Assembly: GCA_032690845.1 (NCBI GenBank)
Contig: CM064424.1
Span: 49,241,511 to 49,305,510, forward strand
Source: Eleusine coracana subsp. coracana
Lineage: Eukaryota > Streptophyta > Magnoliopsida > Poales > Poaceae
Direction of reading: 5' to 3'
Length of the DNA stretch: 64,000 nt
The notes beneath the pieces were generated by a model, which had not been told where the DNA came from, searched no databases, and saw only the letters and a list, made by a program, of their open reading frames with translations. Numbering within the stretch: the stretch's first letter is position 1; every line of letters begins with the position of its first letter. Made by a program: the position numbers and the translations under genes. This document shows, piece after piece, positions 1 to 10,287 of this stretch.

Positions 1-1170
1 CTCATTTGGACAATTTGCAATAAAATGTCCGGGCTTGCCACACTTGTAGCAATTTCTCTTGGTTCTTGATTTTGACTTTCCTTTCTTATCTCCATGACGT
101 TCTTTCCTCATGAACTTCTTGAATATTTTCATGAAGAGAGCTATGTCTTCATCATCACTTTCGGAACTTGAGCTTTTATTTTCTTCTTCACTTGAGCTTT
201 CTTCAAGTTTCTTCTCTTTGCTTGCTTTGAGCGCTATCTCATTGTTCTTCAACATGGCCGTACTTCTAGCAAGATTCTTCACATATTCGGCTTCCCTCTC
301 CATCATTTCTTGATTGATGAATCTTCCAAGAACTTCATCGGGAGTCATCTTGTCAAACAATGGATGCTCACGTATCAAGGTGCAAATTGTAGGATTCCTC
401 ACTATGAAGGCTCTAAGCATCCTTTTGCACACTTCATGATCGGTCCAAGCTTTGCTTCCATAGGATCTAACTTTGTTCACCATGACCTTGAGGTGGTTGT
501 ACATAGCTTGAGGACTTTCATTGTCCTCAATTACAAATCATCCCAACTCTCCTTCAATCAACTCAATCTTGGCCGCTTTTATGGTCTTGTTACCTTCATG
601 GGCCATCTTGAGTGTATCCCAAATTTCCTTAGCAACCTCTAGACCATCAACCTTGTCAAATTGCTCTTGGTTCAATGATGAGAGAATGATGGCGGTTGCT
701 TGAGCATTGCGATGAAGGTCATGTTGTTGCTCCGTTGAGAGTTCTTCATCATCATCACTATCCAACAGCTCAATACCTGTGGTCACAATTTTCCAAAGAC
801 TCGGATGCACCGATATCAAATGCAACTTCATGTGTTGCCTCCACTTGGTATAGTGCGTCCCATCAAAATGGGGCGGCTTACCCATGTGGATGGTCATGAA
901 GTTGGAGTTAGGATTTAAATGATTGTAATCAAAGTGAATAGCATGGAATTTCTTATCTTCCTTTTTCTTCTTCTTGGTGTTGGTGGAAGAGGTACATCCA
1001 TCACTTGAGTCGTCGTCAACATTGGTAGTGCTTTCTCTTGGCTTTGAGCTCTTTCCACTCTTGTTTCTCTTGCTTTTGCTGCCGTTCTTGTGAACCTTCG
1101 AATTTTTGCCGTTGTTGTCATCTCCAACGGTTTCCGGAATTATTTCCCGATTTTCCCCCGAGTTCATCAT
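1..1170 (-). pseudogene. Element K gag polyprotein (one nonsense codon)
   Basis: Gag packages element RNA into cytoplasmic particles. The frame starts at ATG 1170-1168. It has a Lys/Ser-rich N-terminus (about residues 20-75) and then the copia gag core beginning near residue 97 (PPHFDGTHYTKWRQHMK). An in-frame TGA at 538-540 sits where related gags have Arg, so CGA to TGA is likely. The same frame then stays open to the window edge. It passes a Ser/Glu-rich stretch and ends in an intact CCHC zinc knuckle (CYKCGKPGHFIANC, positions 10-51). No frameshift is needed. The gene lies about 40 bp downstream of the primer-binding site, as usual for gag. The rest of the polyprotein is outside the window. 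Confidence 0.85.
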
Positions 1171-1209
1171 CTTTGATCTCCAAGAGGTAAGGCCTTGTAG
1201 GAGATACCT

Positions 1210-1221
1210 GCTCTGATACCA
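1210..1221 (-). other. Primer-binding site of element K
   Basis: In element sense this reads TGGTATCAGAGC, complementary to the 3' end of plant initiator-Met tRNA. It lies 2 bp inside the LTR end at 1224. Confidence 0.9.
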
Positions 1222-1223
1222 AT

Positions 1224-2273
1224 TGAAAGTTGCCTAGAGGGGGGGGGGGGGGTGAATAGGCAAATTCTCCTGAAAACCACTAATTAAAACAATTAGTTCT
1301 GACAGGGGCCGGACTAAGATGCAAGTGTCGGCGTCTAAGTCCGGGATGGCGTCTTAGTCTGCTAGGGTTAGCATTTAAGTCCGGGTCCTGCACACGACAG
1401 ATAATAAAACAAGCTCTAAATCGAATTCTGAGTAACAACAAATATCGCAAGGCTTAGAGACAACTAGTAGCAAATATAAGGAACCATAAAATAGTTTAAT
1501 AAAGCTAGAGAACAAGCTACACAAGTAATATTGGAGAGAGAGAACAATATAGCATAAATTGGGATATGAACAACAAGAACAACAAGAAGCACACAAGACA
1601 CAAGTAATTGTTCACCGAAGTTCAGTCCCACAAAGGACCGGATTGCTCTCAACCCTAGAACCTCTTCCAAGCAACCACAAAGGTCAAGCTCAGTTTTCCA
1701 CTATCAATCCTTTGCAAGGAGGGCAATACAAACTTCCCGGGTCTTCAACCACAAGCTTGGGAGCCCCGGGTGACGCCTAACCGTCTAGGTGATGAATCCC
1801 CAAGAGTAACAAACACAAGCAATACCAATGGTGAAGAGAAACTGAAGTGCTTCAATGCAATATGAGGTGGCTCACTCAAATCCTCACAAATCTCCTCTCA
1901 ATCCCTCAAGAATAGGAGTAGCAAGCTTGGGGGAGAGTTGGAGAAGCTCTTGAGTGCTCAGATCTATTTTTCAACTCAATGGAGTGGCCAACCGTGCTTT
2001 GGGGACGAAGGGTTGTATTTATAGTCGGGGGATGTAAAAGAGCCGTTGGGGTGTCAGGGACCCGGCTTAGTCCGGTATCGGGGGCCGGACTAGTCCGGCC
2101 CTGGAGTTCAAAAAGTTACACGGAGGCTCAGTCGACCCCTAAAAATGGCTAAGTATTAGTAACCCGGACTAGTCCGGAAAATCCCGGCCTAGTCCGAATC
2201 AGCCAGCTTCCCGAGGAAAAGGTTTCTGGAAGGACCCTGTCCCGTCTTGGTCCGGCTGTTGCCGTCTTAGTCC
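1224..2273 (-). repeat. 5' LTR of element K, truncated on its outer side
   Basis: The inner edge is TG at 1224 on the plus strand (CA in element sense). A 14-bp G run lies at 1239-1252. CCGG-containing palindromes related to CCGGACTAGTCCGG cluster at 2062-2275 (U3 side of the TATA box) and around 1300-1385 (U5 side). The outer end is missing at 2273. No coding potential is seen. Confidence 0.8.
2016..2023 (-). promoter_or_regulatory. TATA box of the K LTR
   Basis: TATAAATA in element sense, between the U3 palindrome cluster and the U5 end. This is the expected promoter position for an LTR. Confidence 0.6.
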
Positions 2274-3842
2274 TGTGACAACCCTACTCCGAAAAGTAGA
2301 GTATGTCGCACAGGATCGCCTCGGGAGATAGTTAACGAAGTAACCATACATAGCATTCACACATGAACATTCATCAATTTCAATATTACATCACTTAGGT
2401 GCATAATATTACAAGTTCAAAGGTAGAATATAAATGAGTTCAGATCTGATACAACACATAGGTCCTTAGTTCATATTACATAAGTGAGCAGAAGCGGTAG
2501 AATAGCAAAACACGACGTGGATTCCTACGTGAACCATGCCAGCCCTATGGTGATGGCTCGCTCATCACGGTTAGGAGAGCTAGGGACCCATTCAATGGTC
2601 CAGTTCTGAGGCTCCTCACCTTCCCACACCACCTTGTTACAACAATCACAATAGGTAGTTTGGGGAAAACCTGGAAAACAACATAATCGCGAAGCCTGAG
2701 TATCTAACATACTCCGCAAGACTTACCTGTCAAAAGGTTTACTAAAACCGACTACTAGTACGCAGGGGGCTGACCGGGTTTAAACAAAGTTCACTATTAT
2801 TTACAGATTTGCCACTGGGTTTGAATTCTTCCCAGGCGTGCGCGCGCACCCGCATGGCGGCCGGCGACGACAAGCTCTGCCCAGCGGCTGATCGGTGGCA
2901 TGGCCGGGCTCGCGTGCTACTCGAATGGTCTCCATGCCACGGGGATCTCGAGGAGAGGGTCGGAGGGGAGAGGGTCTCATCGGAAAGCGCCGGTGACGAC
3001 GTGCGGTGGCAGGGGCAGCTCCGTGCGAGGTCCACGCGACGGTGCCGAGGGAGAGGCAGGCTGGGGTTCGGTCGGCGAGCTTCGCTGCAGGTCGGCATCG
3101 AGGAAATCGTCAAGGGGGAGAAGGTGGCAGAGCAGTGGCCGGCATGGGGAGCGGCAGTGATCGACGGTGGCCACAATGCACCCGGGTACAACCCGTGTCG
3201 GGTTGGGATTTGCCAGGGGAGATAGGAGGGTGTTGACCTGGCTTGACTCTGAATCATGACTCGGGTTTGGACAAATTCACCACGTTCCCTTGCTCCAATC
3301 TTGACATTATTTTTGTGTAAGCTCAGGAAAACACGTGATCCAACTTTGCTTTTGGGTGCACTAGCTGAATTAGCTTAGATAATTTATGAAAATTCCAAAA
3401 TAGAAATACACCTTTCTGACTTTGGGGAAATTTTTAAGGGTATCAATTGGTTAAAACTATTGACCACCAGGCACATTTAAAACTATGAGCGTGTTCATCA
3501 TGATATGCTCTAATTTATAAAAATACTCATGATGGGCACAATACATTTGAATTTGAATATGAAAGTTTCAAAGTGTAGTAGTTTTTAGCCATTTGGGCAT
3601 TTATTTGAGGTACTAGATGAAGATATAAAAATATGGAAAAATTCAACAAAATTCTAATTAACCAGGATGTACACATTATATGTTGTGTGGGTATGAGTTA
3701 TTTTGTAGATGTTGGACTTGTAGTTCAAGTGGGATTCAATTTTGCTTGAATTCAAATTAAATTTGATCAATTTCAGTTTAAACTTTGCCCTAAGCTCTAT
3801 TTCATGTGGGGATGACTCCAGTATGGCAGTAGGGGTGTCACA
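2274..3842 (-). repeat. 3' LTR of element A
   Basis: Bounded by TGTGACAACCC at 2274 and GGGTGTCACA at 3842, which are inverted ends. It is related to the longer LTR of B (14970-18868) but lacks about 2 kb that B has between ~15478 and ~17490. A GC-rich block lies at ~2830-3230. Long open frames in that block are composition effects and have no recognisable protein. Confidence 0.88.
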
Positions 3843-3844
3843 GC

Positions 3845-3858
3845 CCTCTCCCCTTAAA
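3845..3858 (-). other. Polypurine tract of element A
   Basis: Reads TTTAAGGGGAGAGG in element sense, 2 bp before the 3' LTR. This is the plus-strand DNA primer site for reverse transcription. Confidence 0.75.
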
Positions 3859-3885
3859 GAAATCTCATCTCAAGATTAAGGGATG

Positions 3886-6217
3886 TTATAGTGATTTACC
3901 TAGGTGGTGGTGAAGGAACTCCAGGTAGTGACTTTGTAGAAATTCTTCAGTCTCCCAAGTGGCTTCTTTCTCACTATGTTTGCTCCACTGGACCTTGTAG
4001 AACTTGAGCGTCTTCTTACGAGTAACTCGTTCCTTCTCGTCTAGTACCTTCACCGGGTGTTTAGAATATGTCAGGTCGGGTTGTAGTTGCTTAGTGCTCT
4101 GCAAGGGGACATCTACTGGTGTCTTCAGACATTTTTATAGTTGGAACACATGGAATGTGTCATGCACTCCATCTAGTTCCACTGGCAGTTGGAGTTTGCA
4201 GGCTACAAACCCACATCTTGCAACGATCGGATAGGGGCCAATGTAGCAATGTGCTAACTTCCCGCGGATTCCAAATCGTTGTACACCCTTGGTTGGCGAC
4301 ACCTGGAGATAGACCATATCATCGGCTCTGAATTCTAGTGGGTGACGTCTTTTATCTGCATAACTCTTTTGTCTAGATTTTGCTGCACGTAGGTTTGACT
4401 GGATTTCTAGTACCTTCTCTTCTGCTTGTTGCACCAACTCGGGTCCAAAAACTACTCCTTCTCCTAATTCAGACCAGCTTAGGGGTGTGCGACAACGGCG
4501 ACCATATAGAGCCTCAAATGGTGCCATCTTGATGCTCTCTTGGTAACTATTGTTGTATGCAAACTCGGACAATGGCAAGCATTGATCCCACTTTTTGCTA
4601 TGGTTCAATACATAGGCTCTCAACATGTCCTCTAATATTTGGTTGACCCTTTCTGTCTAACCGTCTGTTTGGGGGTGGTATGCTGAACCTTTAATCAACC
4701 TCGTGGCCAATGACGCATGGAGCTGCTCCGAGAAGCGTCCGACAAACTGGGAACCTCTATCCGATATGATGGTCTTGGGCACGCCGTGCAAGCAAAGAAT
4801 CCGCTCGATGTATAGCTGTGCATATTGTAGAATTCAGAATCGGGTGGAAACCGATATGAAGTGTGCAACCCTGGTCAGCCGATGCACAATAACCCAGTTG
4901 GAGTCGAACCTGTGTGACGTTTGTGGCAATCCAACAATGAAATCCATGCTGATGTCGTCCCATTTCCAAGCTGGAACACTCAAGGGTTGTAGCTGACCAG
5001 CTTTCTTGAGATGATCGGCCTTGACTCTGCGGCAGGTGCCACATTCCGCTACATACTTTGCTATCTCCCTCTTCATACGAGTCCACCAATACCTAGATCT
5101 CAAGTCGTGGTACATCTTGTTGCTACCCGGATGCATGGAGTACTTCACAACATGAGCCTCGTCCAAAATCTTCTTGCGAAGTTCCAGATTCTTAGGCACT
5201 ACTAGACGATCCTTGAACCATAACACACCTTCTGTGTCTTCCCAAAAACAGTGAACCTTAGTATCACCCTCTTTTAGCCTTCTAAGGTGTGCCATGCCAA
5301 CATCATTCTTCTGGGCTACTACTGCTTCTTCCCGCAAGGTAGGAACCAATGCTAGGTTATAGAGAGCTCCATGGGGTGTTACTTGGACATAATGACCATC
5401 TGGAACTTGTGAGCTGACCATGATGTGATGGCATTGGGCCTTGCGGCTTAGTACGTCAGCCACGACATTAGCCTTTCCTGGGTGGTAGTGCACTTCCAAC
5501 TCATAGTCCTTAATCAATTCCAACCAACGACGTTGTCTCATGTGTCAGGTGATCCTGGGTGAAGATATACTTTAAGCTTTTGTGATCGGTGTAGATACGT
5601 ACTAGATTTCCAAGCAGGTAATGTCTCCACATATTCAACGCTAGCACCACTGCTGCTAATTCCAGATCATGTGTGGGATAATTCTGCTCATGCTTCCTCA
5701 GTTGTCTGGATCCATAAGCGATGACTCGTCCATCTTGCATGAGCACACACCTAGTCCAATACCTGAAGCGTCACAATAGACATCAAACGGCTTCCCCAGG
5801 TCCGGTTGAGCTAATACTGGGGCAATCGTAAGATGCTTCTTTAGGGTTTGAAAAGCATTCTTACAACCTTGGTCCCATACAAACTTCTTTTCCTTCTTGA
5901 GAAACTTAGTCGTGGGCTACACAATCTTTGAGAAATTTGGGATGAAATGGCGGTAATAACCAGCCAGCCCTAGAAAACTTCGGATATGGAACACAATTTT
6001 TGGTGTCTTCCAATTTAGTACATCTCTTACCTTACTGGGGTCTACGGCTATGCCTTCTTCAAAGATAATGTGACCCAAAAATGGTACTTGCTTCAATCAA
6101 AATTCATATTTGCCAAACTTTGCATATAGCTGATGTTCCCTTAACCTCTGTAGCACAATGCAAAGATGCTCTCCATGTTCCTCTTCTGACTTGGAGTGGA
6201 CTAGAATGTCGTCAATT
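3886..6217 (-). pseudogene. Element A pol: RT end, RNase H, integrase, chromodomain
   Basis: Copies element RNA and inserts the DNA copy. From 6217 downward come the RT after the catalytic Asp pair, the RT thumb, and RNase H (with YGSRQL and the YHPGKANVVADVLSR end). Integrase follows with an HHCC zinc-binding segment ending in CGTC, then SDRGSQF (second catalytic Asp) and YHPQTDG. The frame from 5541 ends in a chromodomain at 3886-4104 (LKFYKVQWSKHSEKEATWE), which in this family targets heterochromatin. Lesions: a frameshift near 5540, TGA at 4834-4836, TAG at 4657-4659 in place of the Gln of TDGQTERVN, and a TAA near 4135. The protein cannot be made whole. Confidence 0.88.
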
Positions 6218-9200
6218 GTTGAAGCTTCAGATCGGTAGTAAATATATAGGGCTACGTCAAGACTAAGAACTACGATGGTAACACAAGACGCCGAGTTATA
6301 CAGGTTTGGGCCCTCTCGTTGAGAGTAAAAACCCTACATCCTGTGCTCTGTGTATTGTATTGGTGTTGTGAAAAACTTGTCTACTGTCGCTACTGTTGTT
6401 GTTGTGTTTCTAGGTTTTTTCCCTAAGGGGGTACCCTTCCGCCTTATATATCCGATCGACAGGGTGGTTCATGAAGAGTCCTAGTCGTAATCCACAAGGA
6501 TTTACATAGAAAGTCTATCTCTAAATGCCTTGTGCTCCAAATCAATTTGGTCGGCTTCCTTGTTGATGAAGTACCCGGTCGGCTACCGACTTAGTATTGT
6601 ATGAGATTACCCGTAGAGCAAGTATCCCACAGCAGCCCCCGAGTGCTTCCTGATTTTGAGCTCTGATTCTCAGAGTGATCTTCGATGTTGATCATAAATT
6701 AGGAATACCTCTTTATTGAAGTTCCTCATAGATCAGGGGGGTGCACCTGATCAGGTGTAGCCCCTAACTCTTGTATAATTTGGAGATTAACAAATAATGC
6801 AAGAGTCTAATTATATTAGCTCTTATTATTTTGTATGTATTTTACTCAAACTATTTTGTCTGAGCTTAACAGACCTCTAGTCATCAAACCAGTAAGCCAA
6901 CTTGCAAGGCTTCAACCTTGCTGACTGATTAGCAAAAAGGCCGAGTGATATTCACTATGTCTGAGTGGCTTGGTCGGTCTGAATTTTATGATATCAATCA
7001 TATTCAATTCATGTGAACCAATATGACATCAATCATATAATAGTATTAAGCTAAATGACATCAATCATAATATAGCCTTTCCCTAATAATTAGTCACTCT
7101 ATCTATTCACGAGTCCAATTTTGGCAATTTGGTTATTGACTTCAATCAATATCATAACCTTTGAACTTATATCCATATGACCATCAAGTCCTTTGCTACA
7201 TGATCATCAAATCATATAGATATGGTTAAAAATTTTTCAAATGCTTCTCATCAAAGAAGCCCCCAAGTTTTACTTCTCAAGGTTTTAGACCCTAAACATG
7301 TTTAAGGCCCTTAATTAATCTTCTGATTAATCAAAAAGTAGTGCCACTATACGGCCCATCCCGGCCCATGGGACCCTTAGGTCAAAAAGTGGGAGTATAA
7401 AAAGGCAGCATCGAGTTGACCCTCAGTCCACGCCGCATTTGTGCACAAACTCTTCGTCTTCCTCGCGCCTCCTCTGCTCTTAGTGACTCCTCCACTTTCC
7501 AGCTAGGGTTAGCGCCTTTGCTTCCAGACATCACAGATCTCGCCGCGCTTAGCCCCCAAGCTTTTGCTAGGGTCTAGCATTTGATTCGTCGCGCCCAAAA
7601 CAACCATTGCCATAGGTCGCAAGATGGTTTCCACCTTGATTCCTACAATTTCCACCGCCGCTGCCGCGTCCTCTTCGTCGAAGATCAACATTCCGGAGCA
7701 GCTTTGGGAGTTCTTGAAGAGAAGCCTCTCCCAAGCTGATATGAACCAGATGGTGGTTCACGACATCCTTCCAGAACAAGTTTGGATCGACTGGAAGGTA
7801 CCCCATGAATCTTGCCCCATCCCTATTCATAAGTAGATTGTCGTGTTCCATTTGTTCTTCGAGCATGGTTTTGGAGTCCCCTACTGCAGCTTTTTGCGTG
7901 GGCTCCTATTCTTTTATGGGATTGAGCTTGTCAACCTCAATCCCAACTCCATTCTTTACATCACCATCTTCGTGCATATGTGCGAAGCATTATTGGGCAT
8001 TCTCCCCCACTTCAATTTATTTCGTCATCTGTTCGTCCTGCGACCGCTGCCAACCAAGGACAATCAAGTTGCTATAGGCGGCGTTGGCTTCCAGTTGTGT
8101 AAGAAGGAAGCCTACATCAATGTGCCTTTGAAGACTGGAAACAAGAACTGGAAGGATGAGTGGTTCTACTGTGACAACCCTCCCCCTATTCTTGTCGACT
8201 TCACTGGTGCCAAGGCAATTCCCCTGGCGCAATGGACTGAGAAGCCTGATCCGACCGACCCTCAGGTGGTCGCTCTGCTGAAGAAGGTAGCTGACTTAAA
8301 GACTGAAGGTGTTGACGGAATCACCATTGCTAAAAGCTTCATAGTACGCAGAGTGCAGCCCCTGAAGCTTCAGAGTCACCCGACGTGGAACTATGTTAAT
8401 AATGATGAAACCAGGGAGGTGCCCGACCCGCCGAATGGTGAACTTCGTAAGAAACGCCTATCAAAAATGTTTGAAGGGGATATCCTTCAGGATGACTCAT
8501 TGATCAGAAAGGCGTATAACAAGGTCACTATGCGAGCCTGCGTAAGCCTTAGTCTACTTTGAGCAATCCCTTATTTTCTTGTCTTGATGTCCTGCTTAAT
8601 ATCTTGATTCTTGTGCAGGTTCTGGATACTTACATATCCCATCCTCCGCTCCCTTCGACCGATACCGAGGGACCAGATTATGTTGAGAAGCCGTAGTAGA
8701 CCGGCACTGGAGGCTCAAGCTCTTCTGCAGGCGCTCAACTTGAACGTGCTGATCCAGTTGTCACCGTGCCTCCCCCTAGTCGACTAGTGAAGCAGACTGT
8801 TGGGCGCCAACAATAATATGTTGGCGATCAGGGCGATGATGAAGAAATGTCGTCTGCTAATGCCGGTCAACCCACCCCTACTCCTTCCGACCGACCTTCA
8901 AGCCAGTCGGAGCCCCCAAGACAAACTCAGAGTGATGTTGGGGCGGTGGAACAGACCGACAAGGCAGGCAAATCTACCCAGAAGAGGAAGGAGACTGGTT
9001 CTCAGTCAACTTCTTCAAAAAAGACGATGTGCTAAATCAAGCTCAAGAAGGCTCCCAGGTTAATCCTTTAACCTTATACTCCTTCTCTCTTATTGCCATC
9101 CATAACACATTTTAATCTCCTCCATCTTTGTTTTCACAGTAGTCGGACGAGTGATTCTCAGAGCGCTCAAGGGTCCGAAGCCACTCGATCAGGACCCCCT

Positions 9201-10283
9201 CCTCATCCGACTGATCTTCCCAAATCGGTCGGCAAGTCATCAAACACGCCGATCGAGGTGGATAAACCATATGATAAGACAATTCCTGCCTCCATTTCGG
9301 TGCCTGCACCCCAACCTGCTCCAGCAGTCGTCCCTTCACCTCTTGACAAAGGTAAGCCGACATTGTCTGTAGATATACTCGGTCGGCTCGAAGTGGAGGA
9401 CGTGGAAATTATGTACCAACATCGAGAAGCCAGCAAGGTACTTCAATACTCTGCTTTAGCTTTGTCTCAATCTTATCGTTAAGCTTAACCCCTTTTTGTA
9501 TATAGAAAATATATGCTGTTGTAGAGAGGAAACAAGCTAGGGTGGAATACCTTGAAGCCAAAACTTTTGGTATGTCCTAAACTCTTCGGTCTTCATGTCT
9601 TTAAGTTTAAGACTGACACATTGCTGGTGTTATGCTAGTCACCGGTCAGCAGCTCACCAAAGCACAAAAGGAGATTGAAAAGCTGCAGACCGACCAAAGA
9701 GAGATGACCAAGGCCTTAGACCAAGGCCGTGCAGATATTGCTGGTAAGATCACTCACCATCTGTGTTTAAATTATCAACTAATCACTCTAGCGCTAAAAG
9801 TTCAAATATTTGTCTTTCACTCGTGATCAGAAGATTGCCGACCTGGAGAAGTTGACTTCCAATCAGCAAAGGTTTGTTAACGCCTTGAATGCTGAGAAGG
9901 AAAACCTCTCCAAGTCAGTCGAGGACTAGAAGGCCAAGATCACTCGGCTGTAGAAGGAGCTGAAGGAGGCTGACGCCAAGATAGAGGATGCTAAGTGAAT
10001 CTCCAAATCCTTCAAATGTAAACTTGCTAGTAAGCCCTTCATTATTTCTCACATCTTCTTGAATCATCTCTTTTGATCATACTGACCAAAAATTATCACT
10101 CGCAGCTCTATCTTATGCTGCTCGAAAGGCAATGAACTATGTTCATGCCGACCGAGTGGAGCAGTCTGGCCACTCCTTGGAGTACTTGCTGGAGAATGCA
10201 TTGGAAGCTATTGCTTATAACACTCGACGAGCGGCAACCAAGGCCTGGAGCCAGGTTCTGGCGATGCCAATCTTGTTGAGTGA
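6218..10283 (+). mobile_element. Segment G carrying a spliced coiled-coil transposon gene
   Basis: A plus-strand block lying between the broken RT ends of A and B. The first ~1.2 kb (6218-7390) is non-coding and LTR-like. It starts TGTTGAAGC, contains a TATA-like CGGATATATAAGGC on the minus strand near 6445, and has an AGCAGCCCCCGAGTGC string of a type common in grass repeats. I found no matching second LTR or target duplication. The right edge at ~10283 is where the RT sequence of B starts. The block could be part of an LTR element or of another transposon class. Confidence 0.55.
7396..7402 (+). promoter_or_regulatory. TATA box upstream of the G gene
   Basis: TATAAAAA in the context GGGAGTATAAAAAGGCAGC, 228 bp before the ATG at 7624. 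A CT-rich leader follows. It is a good match in position and sequence to a plant core promoter. Confidence 0.6.
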
Positions 10284-10287
10284 CTGA
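7624..10287 (+). pseudogene. Multi-exon gene with PF04195-like (putative gypsy-type transposon) domain and coiled coil
   Basis: Exon 1 (7624-8541) encodes an N-terminal segment and then a block (FEHGFGVPYCSFLRGLL through HFNLFRHLF) resembling the plant 'putative gypsy type transposon' domain; its function is unknown. GT-AG introns at 8542-8618, 9059-9139, 9438-9505 and 9570-9638 join exons in frame. Later exons encode a Ser/Pro/Gln-rich linker (8619-9437) and coiled-coil segments (9506-9569, 9639-9743, ~9831-10018) with heptad-like Glu/Lys/Leu/Gln. A last piece (~10106-10287) runs to the edge of B. The frame has TAG at 7834, 8694, 8697, 9927 and 9951, TAA near 8814 and at 9033, and TGA near 9996, so it is dead. 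The phase also fails at the junction before 9831. I infer a transposon-borne gene and not a host gene. Confidence 0.62.

Larger units (their letters stand above)
1..2273 (-). mobile_element. Sirevirus-like Ty1/copia element K, 5' part
   Basis: Reading right to left there is an LTR (2273 to 1224), a tRNA-iMet type primer-binding site (1221-1210) and a gag frame that runs off the left edge. The LTR end carries a 14-G run (poly-C in element sense) followed by the CTAGGCAACTTTCA-type terminus common in plant Sireviruses. Pol lies outside the window. The outer part of the LTR is cut off at 2273, where the LTR of element A begins, so no target duplication can be read. The copia class is well supported; the family name is not assigned. 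Confidence 0.88.
2274..6217 (-). mobile_element. Chromovirus (Ty3/gypsy, Tekay-like) element A, 3' part
   Basis: In element sense: the last part of reverse transcriptase, RNase H, integrase, a chromodomain, a polypurine tract and the 3' LTR. The order RT-RH-INT-chromodomain defines a chromovirus. The element breaks at 6217 inside the RT catalytic motif, where segment G begins. The gag, protease and first RT half of A are not found. The similar sequence at 10284-14970 belongs to the diverged element B. Confidence 0.88.

Noticed and set aside
2742..3257. A 171-codon minus-strand frame and a plus-strand frame over it
   Set aside because: Same GC-rich block in the A LTR. There is no recognisable domain and the frame is not kept in the B LTR.
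6081..6266. Plus-strand frame across the A/G junction
   Set aside because: It is mostly the complement of RT coding sequence and ends just into G, with no protein-like features.
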